Positions 1 through 6,059 of a stretch of 8,796 nt of DNA are shown piece by piece; positions within the stretch are counted from its first letter, which is position 1; every line of letters begins with the position of its first letter. The translations under genes were made by a program, and so were the position numbers. Source of the stretch: Pseudomonadota bacterium (GTDB lineage: Bacteria > Pseudomonadota > Alphaproteobacteria > Rhizobiales > Xanthobacteraceae); assembly GCA_963205465.1 (NCBI GenBank), contig CAUJKG010000116.1, forward strand, positions 1-8,796. The letters run 5' to 3'. The notes below the pieces were generated by a model. The model made no database searches and was not told the origin of the DNA. It saw only the letters and a program-made list of their open reading frames with translations.

Positions 1-830
1 TGATACTGCTGGGGCTGGATCTGCTGCGGCTGGTTCGTCTGCACCGGGACGTTCTGCTGGTTGCCGATGACGACGACCTTGGTGCCGACCGGCGTGCGCA
101 AATAGAGATCGGCGATCTCTTCGTTGAGCAGGCGGATGCAGCCCGAAGACACATTGGTGCCGATGGTCCACGGCTCTGCGGTGCCGTGAATGCGGTAGAG
201 CGTGTCCTTGTTGCCTTCGTAGAGGTAGAGCGCGCGCGCGCCAAGCGGATTGTCGTAGCCGCCTTCCATGCGCTCCGGCAGTTCGGGCTGCCTGAGCCGC
301 ATTTCCTTCGGCGGTACCCAGGCCGGCCATTCGGCGACGCGGCCGACATGCGCGTTACCACTCCAGCCGAAGCCTTCGCGGCCGACACCGACGCCGTAGC
401 GGATCGCCTGTCCGCCTTCGCGCAGGAGATAGAGGAAATAATTCTTCGCATCGACCACGAGCGTGCCGGGCTGCTCGGCGTGGCGGAACGGAACCAACTG
501 GCGGCGGAATTCCGGGTTCAGAAGTTCCTGGCGCACCTTGCGGATCGGAAAACGGGCGTCGGGTATCACGTCCGGTAGGTACCATTGCTCCATCGCGGCC
601 TTGTCGTTCGGGCCTTGCGGAATCGGCGCCTGTTGCGGGCCGGGATTGGGGCCCTGCTGCGGATTACCGCGCGGGTCCACGTTCGCCGGGGGCCGGTCGG
701 TCGGATAGCGTTCTTCCGAGCGAAACGGCGGCGGCAAGGTTGGGAAATTTTGAGCCAGCGCTGTGCCGGTGCCGGCTGCAAAGGCTGCCGCGCTTGCGAG
801 GAAGTGCCGGCGCGAGATCGAATTCTTCAT
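1..830 (-). CDS. L,D-transpeptidase (YkuD domain), Tat-exported, partial at C-terminus
   Basis: Probable periplasmic peptidoglycan cross-linking enzyme; L,D-transpeptidases form 3-3 cross-links or attach proteins to the wall. The reading frame is open from the ATG at 830 to the window edge (276 codons, no stop). Residues 1-26 are a signal peptide with the twin-arginine motif SRRHFL (residues 6-11) and a likely cleavage site after ALA26, so export by Tat is expected. Residues 27-85 form a Pro/Gln/Asn-rich linker. The catalytic domain lies at about residues 121-255. It has H215 in HGTAEPW and the active-site motif SSGCIRL, with nucleophile C231 and R233. The last visible residues are Gln-rich and continue outside the window. 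No strong Shine-Dalgarno sequence precedes the ATG. The family assignment is firm; the exact wall substrate is unknown. Confidence 0.93.
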   Translation of the reverse strand, partial: MKNSISRRHFLASAAAFAAGTGTALAQNFPTLPPPFRSEERYPTDRPPANVDPRGNPQQGPNPGPQQAPIPQGPNDKAAMEQWYLPDVIPDARFPIRKVRQELLNPEFRRQLVPFRHAEQPGTLVVDAKNYFLYLLREGGQAIRYGVGVGREGFGWSGNAHVGRVAEWPAWVPPKEMRLRQPELPERMEGGYDNPLGARALYLYEGNKDTLYRIHGTAEPWTIGTNVSSGCIRLLNEEIADLYLRTPVGTKVVVIGNQQNVPVQTNQPQQIQPQQY

Positions 831-916
831 CAAAATAGTGGGTCCCGATTGCGGAGCACGCAGTCAACGGTAATCCGGCGGACCGGGTTCCGTTACGTCC
901 TGTTTGCGGTATTTAC

Positions 917-961
917 GCCATTTTTTCCAGTTCTGCGGGGCCGACACGGCAACAAAATGGC
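917..961. repeat. Weak inverted repeat in the 831-1099 non-coding gap
   Basis: GCCATTTT (917-924) is the exact reverse complement of AAAATGGC (954-961), with a 29-base loop that contains a small GCCG-ACA-CGGC hairpin. It lies downstream of the small secreted protein gene and upstream of the L,D-transpeptidase gene. It could help end transcription of the former, but there is no proper U-tract. The rest of the 831-1099 gap shows no convincing gene. A TTGAC-like -35 element (minus strand, 863-868) has no matching -10 at normal spacing. Confidence 0.25.
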
Positions 962-1099
962 GGTGGCGGATGTCGCCGGGCCGCGCGGGCAAGGGGATAC
1001 GATTGCCGCGCGCGATCTGCGATCTGGCTCACCTTGCGCTTTTTTACGCGGAGATGGAACGCGAGGTCCCAGCGTTTTTCCTGGATAGCGGGTAGCGGA

Positions 1100-1324
1100 T
1101 CAGGTTTTGCCCTTGGAGCGAACACAAGCCGCATATTTGGCTGCGAAGTTCTTGCGTTGGGCTTCGCTCGCGGCGGTGCCGTATTTGCCGAGGTTATGTT
1201 TATTGTAGCAGATTCGCTTGATCTCATCGGCTGTCTGCGCCTGCACGGGGGACAGCGATTGCACCACGCCGAGCGCCGCGACGAAGGCGCCGGCCACGAT
1301 GCCAGCCATGACAATGCGTTTCAT
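1100..1324 (-). CDS. Small secreted two-cysteine protein, function unknown
   Basis: A 74-residue protein that I do not recognise as a named family. Residues 1-29 are a typical Sec signal peptide (MKR, hydrophobic core, cleavage after VQA29). The mature part is about 45 residues, basic and probably helical, with two cysteines (C39 in RICYNKHN and C67 in YAACVRSKGK). In the oxidising periplasm these could form an intramolecular disulfide in a helical hairpin; that is inference. A strong ribosome binding site, GGAGG, sits 8 bases before the ATG, which supports both the start and the reality of the gene. The stop is TGA. It is transcribed away from the DUF2155 gene, with a 142-bp divergent gap between them, and lies 269 bp before the L,D-transpeptidase gene on the same strand. 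Confidence 0.8.
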   Translation of the reverse strand: MKRIVMAGIVAGAFVAALGVVQSLSPVQAQTADEIKRICYNKHNLGKYGTAASEAQRKNFAAKYAACVRSKGKT

Positions 1325-1466
1325 ACTTTACCCCTCCGAAAACCCGGCGACGAGGCCGGAATTCGAAGCCTGACACGGCCCTTTCGTCGCCTCAATCCCC
1401 GTGTTAACGACCGGGCCTGTTCATAATCGCATAGATTCTTCCGCAGGCGGCGGCAGTTTTTCCTGA

Positions 1467-2117
1467 ATGGTACCTAATTCAAACCGTTTGATTGCTGCCG
1501 GAATCCTCGCCGCGACGCTCGCGGCGGGATCGGCGTTCGGCCAGTTTCAGCCGCCGCGCCCGCCCGCCGATGTGCAGCAGGCACCTTTGCCTCCGCCGCC
1601 GCAACAGGCGCCGCTGCCGCCTCCGCAGCCGCAACGTCCGCAGCAGCAGCCTCAGCAGCCTGTCGAAAAGAAGACGCCGCCGAAGGCTAAGCAGAAGCAA
1701 CAGCAGCAGAAGGACGGGCAGACGCAGCCGCCTGCGAACGCGACTCCGGAAACCATGACGCAGCCGCCGGAAGACGCGCGCATCGCCAATCCGACCGCGA
1801 CCTTCTCTGGCCTCGACAAGATTTCCGGCCGCATCATCCAGTTCGATGTCGCGCTGAACGAGACCGTGCAGTTCGGCGCGCTGCAGGTGACGCCGCGCGC
1901 CTGCTTCACGCGCCCGCCGACCGAAACGCAGAACACCACGGCCTTTGTCGAAGTCGACGAGATCACGCTGAAGGCCGAGATCCGCCGCATCTTTTCAGGG
2001 TGGATGTTCGCGAGTTCGCCCGGCCTGAACGCCGTCGAGCACCCGATTTACGATATCTGGCTGATCGACTGCAAAACCACGCCGCCATCGGTGACACCGT
2101 CCGACGGCCAGCAATAG
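1467..2117 (+). CDS. Secreted DUF2155 domain protein with Pro/Gln-rich linker
   Basis: A 216-residue exported protein of unknown function. Residues 1-25 are a signal peptide (cleavage near AFG25-Q26). Residues 26-105 are a low-complexity linker rich in Pro and Gln, including two similar APLPPP blocks and a KAKQKQQQQK stretch. Residues 110-203 form the DUF2155 domain, recognised by its ending: FSGWMFASSPGLNAVEHP followed by YDIWLIDCK. C146 and C202 are the only cysteines and probably pair. DUF2155 proteins are typical of Alphaproteobacteria and are often encoded next to aat. No strong ribosome binding site precedes the ATG at 1467, so the exact start is less certain than the domain. The last 70 bases overlap the 3' end of aat on the other strand. 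The stop is TAG. Confidence 0.9.
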   Translation: MVPNSNRLIAAGILAATLAAGSAFGQFQPPRPPADVQQAPLPPPPQQAPLPPPQPQRPQQQPQQPVEKKTPPKAKQKQQQQKDGQTQPPANATPETMTQPPEDARIANPTATFSGLDKISGRIIQFDVALNETVQFGALQVTPRACFTRPPTETQNTTAFVEVDEITLKAEIRRIFSGWMFASSPGLNAVEHPIYDIWLIDCKTTPPSVTPSDGQQ

Positions 2118-2725
2118 AACTGCGCATTCGCGGCAACCGCTTTCGCCAGCATGTTCTGATACTCGACGCGGGAAACCTCGACTGCGCCCAGGCTTTCGAG
2201 ATGGTCGGTGATGAACTGCGCGTCCAGCAGCTTGAAGCCGCCGACCTTCAGTCTCGCGACCAGATGCACGAGCGCGACCTTCGAGGCGTCGCGTTCGAAG
2301 TGGAACATGCTTTCGCCGAAGAACGCCGCGCCGATCTTCACGCCGTACAATCCGCCGACCAGACGCCCGTCGCGCCAGGCTTCGACGGTGTGGCATTGCC
2401 TGCGGTCGAACAGCGCGCGGTAGAGCCGCCGGATACGCTTATTGATCCAGGTGGAGTCGCGGCCTGCAGCAGGCGCGGCGCAGGCGTCGATCACCGCATC
2501 GAAGTCGCGGTCGACATGCACCTCGAATTTATTGGAGCGGATCGTGCGTGCAAGCCGGCGCGAGACGCGCATGCCGTCGAGCGGGATGATGCCGCGCTGT
2601 TCGGGCTCGACCCAGAACAGCGACGGGTCGTCCGCGCTTTCGGCCATTGGAAAGATGCCGACCGAATAGGCTTTGATCAGCACATCCGGCGTGATCTCAA
2701 CGCGTTGTTCGTCGTGGCGGGCCAT
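2048..2725 (-). CDS. aat: Leucyl/phenylalanyl-tRNA--protein transferase
   Basis: A cytoplasmic enzyme of the bacterial N-degron pathway. It transfers Leu or Phe from aminoacyl-tRNA to the N-terminus of proteins that begin with Arg or Lys, marking them for ClpS/ClpAP. The product has 225 residues, normal for the family. Visible motifs are YSVGIFPMAES (20-30), FWVEPEQRGIIPLD (37-50), STWI with W93, GGLYGV (124-129), GESMF with E138, and LLDAQF with Q170 followed by HLESLGAVEVSR. It ends in LQSISQIS, resembling the usual end of alphaproteobacterial Aat. The start at 2725 is the only ATG early enough to keep the N-terminal motifs. It has no Shine-Dalgarno sequence; the bases before it are pyrimidine-rich. 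The gene lies 129 bp downstream of accC on the same strand, with a palindromic element between them. Confidence 0.97.
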   Translation of the reverse strand: MARHDEQRVEITPDVLIKAYSVGIFPMAESADDPSLFWVEPEQRGIIPLDGMRVSRRLARTIRSNKFEVHVDRDFDAVIDACAAPAAGRDSTWINKRIRRLYRALFDRRQCHTVEAWRDGRLVGGLYGVKIGAAFFGESMFHFERDASKVALVHLVARLKVGGFKLLDAQFITDHLESLGAVEVSRVEYQNMLAKAVAANAQFYCWPSDGVTDGGVVLQSISQIS

Positions 2726-2732
2726 CAGGGGA

Positions 2733-2762
2733 GTTTAGCGCAAATCTTGCGTCATCGTCATG
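2733..2762 (-). promoter_or_regulatory. Possible aat promoter giving a near-leaderless mRNA
   Basis: Read on the minus strand, CATGAC (2757-2762), an 18-base spacer and CTAAAC (2733-2738) loosely match the alphaproteobacterial pattern CTTGAC-N17-CTATAT (5/6 and 4/6). Transcription would start at about 2726, next to the aat ATG, which fits the missing Shine-Dalgarno sequence. The spacer holds a CGCAA-GAT-TTGCG hairpin (2739-2751). The -35 overlaps the edge of the palindromic element. This is a tentative call from consensus matching only. Confidence 0.22.
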
Positions 2763-2845
2763 GTCGGGCGCGATGTCGGGTTTACCCGACATCCGCAAAT
2801 TAGAGGCCCAAGTCGGCCAAAGCCGACTTGAGGGCCGGCCATGGT
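2757..2845. repeat. Palindromic intergenic element: two hairpins inside an outer stem
   Basis: Three nested or adjacent inverted repeats fill the accC-aat gap. Inner hairpin A is GATGTCGGG (2772-2780), loop TTTA, CCCGACATC (2785-2793). Inner hairpin B is CAAGTCGGC (2809-2817), loop CAAA, GCCGACTTG (2822-2830), extended by GCC/GGC. Outer arms CATGGTCGGGC (2759-2769) and GGCCGGCCATG (2833-2843) pair at 9 of 11 positions plus one G-T wobble, so the whole can fold as a three-way junction. Rhizobiales genomes carry many palindromic intergenic repeats with CATGGCCGG-like edges, and this looks like one; that is inference. It may also end the aroQ-accB-accC transcript, but no U-tract follows either hairpin. 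Confidence 0.7.
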
Positions 2846-2854
2846 CAACGACAA

Positions 2855-4198
2855 TTACGTCTTGTCCGCCAGGAAGCGCTCCAGCCAGTGAATGTCATAT
2901 TCGCCGTTCTGTATGTCGGCGTTGCGGACCAGCGTGCGGAACAAGGGCAGCGTGGTTTTCACGCCATCGACCACGAACTCGTCGAGCGCGCGGCGTAGCC
3001 GCATCATGCATTCGTTGCGCGACTTGCCGTGCACGATCAGCTTGCCGATCAGCGAGTCATAAGTCGGCGGGATGCGGTAGCCGCCATAAACGGCCGAGTC
3101 GACGCGCACGCCGAGGCCGCCCGGCGCGAAATAATATTTGATGGTGCCGGGCGAGGGGGCGAATGTCAGCGGATCTTCGGCGTTCACGCGGCATTCGATG
3201 GCGTGGCCGTCGAACTGCACGTCTTCCTGCTTGAGCGAAAGCGAGGCGCCGGATGCGATGCGGATCTGTTCGCTGACCAGATCGACGCCGGTGATCATCT
3301 CGGTCACCGGATGCTCGACCTGAATACGGGTGTTCATCTCGATGAAGAAGAACTCGCCGTTCTCATAGAGGAATTCGATGGTGCCGGCGCCGGAATAGTT
3401 CAACTCGCGCATTGCCTTGGCGCAGACTTCGCCGATCTGCATGCGCATCTCGCGGTTGAGCGCAGGCGAGGGTGACTCTTCGAACACTTTCTGGTGACGC
3501 CGTTGCAGCGAGCAGTCACGCTCGCCGAGATGGATCGCGTTGCCCTTGCCGTCGCCGAAAATCTGGATCTCGATATGGCGCGGCTTTTCGAGATAGCGCT
3601 CGAGATAAACCGCATCGTCGCCGAACGCAGCTTTCGCTTCGGAGCGCGCGGAGGCAAGTGCTTCGGCAAGCGATTCCGCGTCGCGCGCGACCTTCATGCC
3701 GCGCCCGCCGCCGCCGGCGGCCGCCTTCACCAGCAGCGGAAAACCGATCTCCTTGCCGACGCGCATGGCTTCTTCGTCGGAGGTGACGCCGCCTTCGGAG
3801 CCGGGCACGACCGGAATGCCGAGGCGCTTCGCAGTGCGCTTGGCCTCGATCTTGTCGCCCATGAGGCGGATGTGCTCGGCCTTCGGGCCGATGAAGCCGA
3901 TGCCGTGCTCTTCCAGGATTTCCGCGAAGCGCGCGTTCTCCGAGAGAAAGCCATAACCGGGATGCACTGCATCCGCGCCGGTGATCTCGCAGGCCGCAAG
4001 CAGCGAGGGAATGTTGAGATAGCTTTCGCGCGCGGGCGGCGGGCCGATGCAGACGCTCTCGTCGGCGAGCTTCACATGCATCGCTTCGGCGTCGGCGGTG
4101 GAATGCACGGCGACAGTAGCGATGCCGAGCTCCTTGCACGCACGCAGCACGCGCAACGCGATCTCGCCTCGGTTTGCGATCAGGACTTTGTCGAACAT
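2855..4198 (-). CDS. accC: Acetyl-CoA carboxylase, biotin carboxylase subunit
   Basis: Uses ATP and bicarbonate to carboxylate the biotin on AccB, the first half-reaction of malonyl-CoA synthesis for fatty acids, in the cytoplasm. The product has 447 residues, the normal length, and needs no gaps against the E. coli enzyme in the regions checked. Visible sites are the N-terminal IANRGEIA, K116 (MGDK), K158, the glycine loop GGGGRGM (162-168), H208, the ERDCSLQRRHQK block with H235 and K237, E275, E287, N289 and R291 in IEMNTRIQVEHPVTE, and R337. All core ATP-grasp and catalytic residues are present. It starts 13 bases after the accB stop, so the two are surely co-transcribed. The carboxyltransferase subunits accA and accD are not in this window. 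The stop is TAA. Confidence 0.98.
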   Translation of the reverse strand: MFDKVLIANRGEIALRVLRACKELGIATVAVHSTADAEAMHVKLADESVCIGPPPARESYLNIPSLLAACEITGADAVHPGYGFLSENARFAEILEEHGIGFIGPKAEHIRLMGDKIEAKRTAKRLGIPVVPGSEGGVTSDEEAMRVGKEIGFPLLVKAAAGGGGRGMKVARDAESLAEALASARSEAKAAFGDDAVYLERYLEKPRHIEIQIFGDGKGNAIHLGERDCSLQRRHQKVFEESPSPALNREMRMQIGEVCAKAMRELNYSGAGTIEFLYENGEFFFIEMNTRIQVEHPVTEMITGVDLVSEQIRIASGASLSLKQEDVQFDGHAIECRVNAEDPLTFAPSPGTIKYYFAPGGLGVRVDSAVYGGYRIPPTYDSLIGKLIVHGKSRNECMMRLRRALDEFVVDGVKTTLPLFRTLVRNADIQNGEYDIHWLERFLADKT

Positions 4199-4211
4199 CT
4201 GGGCGCTTCGC

Positions 4212-4673
4212 TTACTCGACCACGACCAGCGGCTGGCCGAACTCGACCGGCTGGCCGTCGTCGATCAGAACGTGTGTAACCTTGCCGGCCTTGGTCGCGG
4301 GAATTGCGTTCATGGTCTTCATGGCTTCGACAATCAGGAGCGTCTGGCCGACCTTGACCACATCGCCGACATCGACGAATGGCCGCGCGCCGGGCTCGGG
4401 CGCGCGATAGGCGGTGCCGACCATCGGCGAGGTGACGGCACCCGGATGGTTCGAGAAGTTCACTTCGGTCGCTTCCGCCATCGCTACCGCGCGCGACGCG
4501 GCGGAGGCGGGCGCAGCCGCCGCGGCGGGAGCCGCAGCCACCATTGCGCCGCGCGAGACGCGCACGCGCTGGGAGCCCGACTGCACTTCGATTTCGGTGA
4601 GGCCGGTTTCGTTGAGCATGTCCGCGAGACTGCGGATCAGTGCGGGATCGACCTCGATTTTTTTGCCAAACAT
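4212..4673 (-). CDS. accB: Acetyl-CoA carboxylase biotin carboxyl carrier protein
   Basis: Carries the biotin that shuttles carboxyl groups between AccC and the carboxyltransferase AccAD. The product has 153 residues. Residues 1-41 form the N-terminal region (MFGKKIEVDPALIRSLADML). Residues 43-68 are a mobile Ala/Pro-rich linker. Residues 78-153 are the biotinyl domain, with K119 in EAMKTMN as the biotinylated lysine and the thumb region MVGTAYRAPEPG typical of bacterial AccB. The frame stays open upstream to a GTG at 4700, but MFGKK is the natural family start and a purine-rich GGAAAAAGAA precedes the ATG at 4673. The aroQ stop is 31 bases upstream and accC starts 13 bases downstream, so all three probably form one transcript. 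Confidence 0.97.
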   Translation of the reverse strand: MFGKKIEVDPALIRSLADMLNETGLTEIEVQSGSQRVRVSRGAMVAAAPAAAAAPASAASRAVAMAEATEVNFSNHPGAVTSPMVGTAYRAPEPGARPFVDVGDVVKVGQTLLIVEAMKTMNAIPATKAGKVTHVLIDDGQPVEFGQPLVVVE

Positions 4674-4704
4674 TTCTTTTTCCGTGTTGTCGCGGCCCAC
4701 GCCA

Positions 4705-5142
4705 TCAGGCGGTCAGCGCGCTTGCCAGTCCGTCTATCGCAAGTTCGTAGCCTTTGGCGCCGAACCCGCAGAGTACGCCGCGCGCGACCGGAGAGACGTA
4801 AGAGTGGTGACGAAACTCTTCGCGCGCGAAAATATTGGAAAGATGCACTTCGACGACCGGGATGCCGATCGCGCGGATCGCGTCCTGCAACGCGATCGAA
4901 GTGTGGGTATAGGCGCCGGGATTGATGACGACGCCCGCCGCCTTGTCCCGCGCCTCGTGCAGCCAGTCCACGAGTTCGCCCTCGTGATTGGTCTGGCGGA
5001 AGTCGATTACATGACCGTGCTTCTTCGCAGCCGCCGCGCAGAGTTTTTCGATATCGCCGAGCGTAAGTGAACCATAGACAGCCGTTTCACGGCTGCCGAG
5101 CAGGTTCAGGTTCGGCCCGTTCAGGACATAGACGGTCGCCAT
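4705..5142 (-). CDS. aroQ: Type II 3-dehydroquinate dehydratase
   Basis: Converts 3-dehydroquinate to 3-dehydroshikimate, the third step of the shikimate pathway to aromatic amino acids; a cytoplasmic enzyme, dodecameric in the family. The product has 145 residues, the normal length. Visible motifs are LNGPNLNLLGSRE (7-19) with R18, catalytic Y23 in the flexible lid, NPGAYTHTS with N74 and H80, EVHLSN with catalytic H100, and FRHHSY with R111. The lid reads SRETAVYG where many relatives have a proline after RE, a mild variation. Placing aroQ directly before accB and accC is a known gene order in many Proteobacteria. The start at 5142 has only a weak AGAGAA ribosome binding site. A promoter candidate lies 70-98 bases upstream. 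Confidence 0.97.
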   Translation of the reverse strand: MATVYVLNGPNLNLLGSRETAVYGSLTLGDIEKLCAAAAKKHGHVIDFRQTNHEGELVDWLHEARDKAAGVVINPGAYTHTSIALQDAIRAIGIPVVEVHLSNIFAREEFRHHSYVSPVARGVLCGFGAKGYELAIDGLASALTA

Positions 5143-5196
5143 CGGTTTCTCTCGGCCGGCGGTGGAGGAAGTTCAAGCCGACGCGACGGAATGCCC

Positions 5197-5230
5197 CCGC
5201 GCGGCAGCTTTTTATAGTGAGGCCGCGCGG
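5197..5230. promoter_or_regulatory. Operator-like inverted repeat around the aroQ promoter
   Basis: CCGCGCGGC (5197-5205) and its exact reverse complement GCCGCGCGG (5222-5230) are separated by an AT-rich 16-base spacer that contains the predicted -10 box. One arm lies between the -35 and -10, the other at the expected transcription start. This is a classic repressor-operator layout, but the octamer CCGCGCGG also occurs by chance inside coding DNA here (for example at 668, 981 and 5770), so significance is uncertain. Confidence 0.35.
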
Positions 5231-5240
5231 TGAGGGAAAG
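5212..5240 (-). promoter_or_regulatory. Promoter candidate for aroQ-accB-accC
   Basis: On the minus strand, CTTTCC (5235-5240), a 17-base spacer and CTATAA (5212-5217) match the alphaproteobacterial housekeeping pattern CTTGAC-N17-CTATAT at 4/6 and 5/6. The transcript would start at about 5205, leaving a leader of about 60 bases before the aroQ ATG. It lies in the 122-bp gap after the oxidoreductase gene, so the biosynthetic genes can be expressed apart from the upstream envelope genes. Confidence 0.45.
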
Positions 5241-5264
5241 GTTAATCCAAGCTATTGATTTCCC

Positions 5265-6029
5265 TCAGCAAACCAGTTTGCCGCACTTGCGGACGGCAGC
5301 AATGGCCACCGCCATGCGGTCGTGCGGCAGGGCGCCGGGAATCAGCTGGTCGCCAAGGACGTAGCTCGGGGTGCCGCCAATCTGGAGCGCTTTGGCAAGC
5401 TGCTCGCTCTCGGCGAGGGTCGCGTCGACTTCCGGATTGCTGATGTCCTTCTTGATCCGCTCGACGTCGAGGCCGGCCGCCTGTGCTGCCGCGAGCGCGC
5501 GCGCCATATTGGCTTCGCCGCGGCCGCCAAGCAGCGCGCGATGGAAGTCCCAGTACTTCGCGGGATTTTGCATGCGTACCGCGACCGCGACGCGCGCAGC
5601 TTCCACCGAGCCGGGGGAGAGGATCGGCAATTCCTTCAGCACGACCTTCAGGTTCGGATCGTTCTTGATAAGTGCAGAGACGTCTTCGAGCGCGCGCTTG
5701 CAGTAGCCGCAGTTGTAATCGAAGAACTCGACCAGCGTGACATTGCCCTTGGGGTTGCCGATCACGACGCCGCGCGGCGACTCGAACAGGAGCTAGCTGT
5801 TCGCGGAAATCGCCTGCGTGCGGGCGGAGTTCTCGGCCTGCTCCTGCTTCTTGCGAAGCTCGAGGATCGCCTGCTCGATGATCTCGGGATTCTTCAGGAT
5901 GTATTCGCGGACGATCTTCTCGATATCTTCCTTGCTCTGCTGCGCGTGAACGGCGCCCGTGCTGAAAGCAAGTGCGGCCGCGGTGATCGCGATCGCGGGC
6001 AGACGGCGAAGGAAGGATGCGGTGGCCAT
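5265..6029 (-). pseudogene. ScsC/DsbA-like thiol:disulfide oxidoreductase with in-frame TAG at codon 79
   Basis: A periplasmic thioredoxin-fold protein expected to make or rearrange disulfides. Read through the single in-frame TAG (5793-5795), the gene is 254 codons long, normal for the family. Residues 1-29 are a signal peptide (cleavage after VHA29). Residues 33-65 resemble the ScsC N-terminal multimerisation region (EDIEKIVREYILKNPEIIEQ). The catalytic domain runs from about 88 to 254, with the active site C107-G-Y-C110, the cis-proline motif GGTPSYV (P221) and a second cysteine pair, C249 and C254. The start has a good GGAG ribosome binding site 7 bases upstream. Frame and sequence are intact on both sides of the stop, so one base change (for example CAG, AAG or GAG to TAG) explains it. 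As written, only a 78-residue product without an active site is made. The gene starts 30 bases after the M48 gene and is probably co-transcribed with it. Sequencing error, a recent nonsense mutation or suppression are all possible. Confidence 0.88.
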
Positions 6030-6059
6030 GAATAGTCTCCGGTGCTTGCGCCCAAGGCG

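Noticed and set aside
2000..2803. A 267-codon plus-strand open frame opposite aat
   Set aside because: It runs through the DUF2155 3' end, all of aat and the palindromic element; aat on the minus strand is unmistakable, so this is a shadow.
2772..2830. Calling the two hairpins ordinary rho-independent terminators
   Set aside because: The stems are strong, but neither is followed by a run of U on either strand, so only a possible role in ending transcription is claimed.
3494..4279. A 261-codon plus-strand open frame opposite accC
   Set aside because: It is complementary to the highly conserved accC frame and has no family features; a codon-bias shadow.
4674..4700. Longer accB start at GTG 4700
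   Set aside because: It would add nine residues not seen in AccB proteins; MFGKK at 4673 is the natural family start.
5265..5765. Treating the catalytic half of the oxidoreductase as an independent gene starting at GTG 5765
   Set aside because: No ribosome binding site precedes this GTG, the product would lack a signal peptide needed for a periplasmic enzyme, and the frame continues exactly into the upstream half.
5793..5795. Selenocysteine or pyrrolysine recoding at the internal TAG
   Set aside because: Selenocysteine uses TGA, pyrrolysine is not expected in this lineage, the site is not catalytic, and TAG is used as a normal stop in neighbouring genes.
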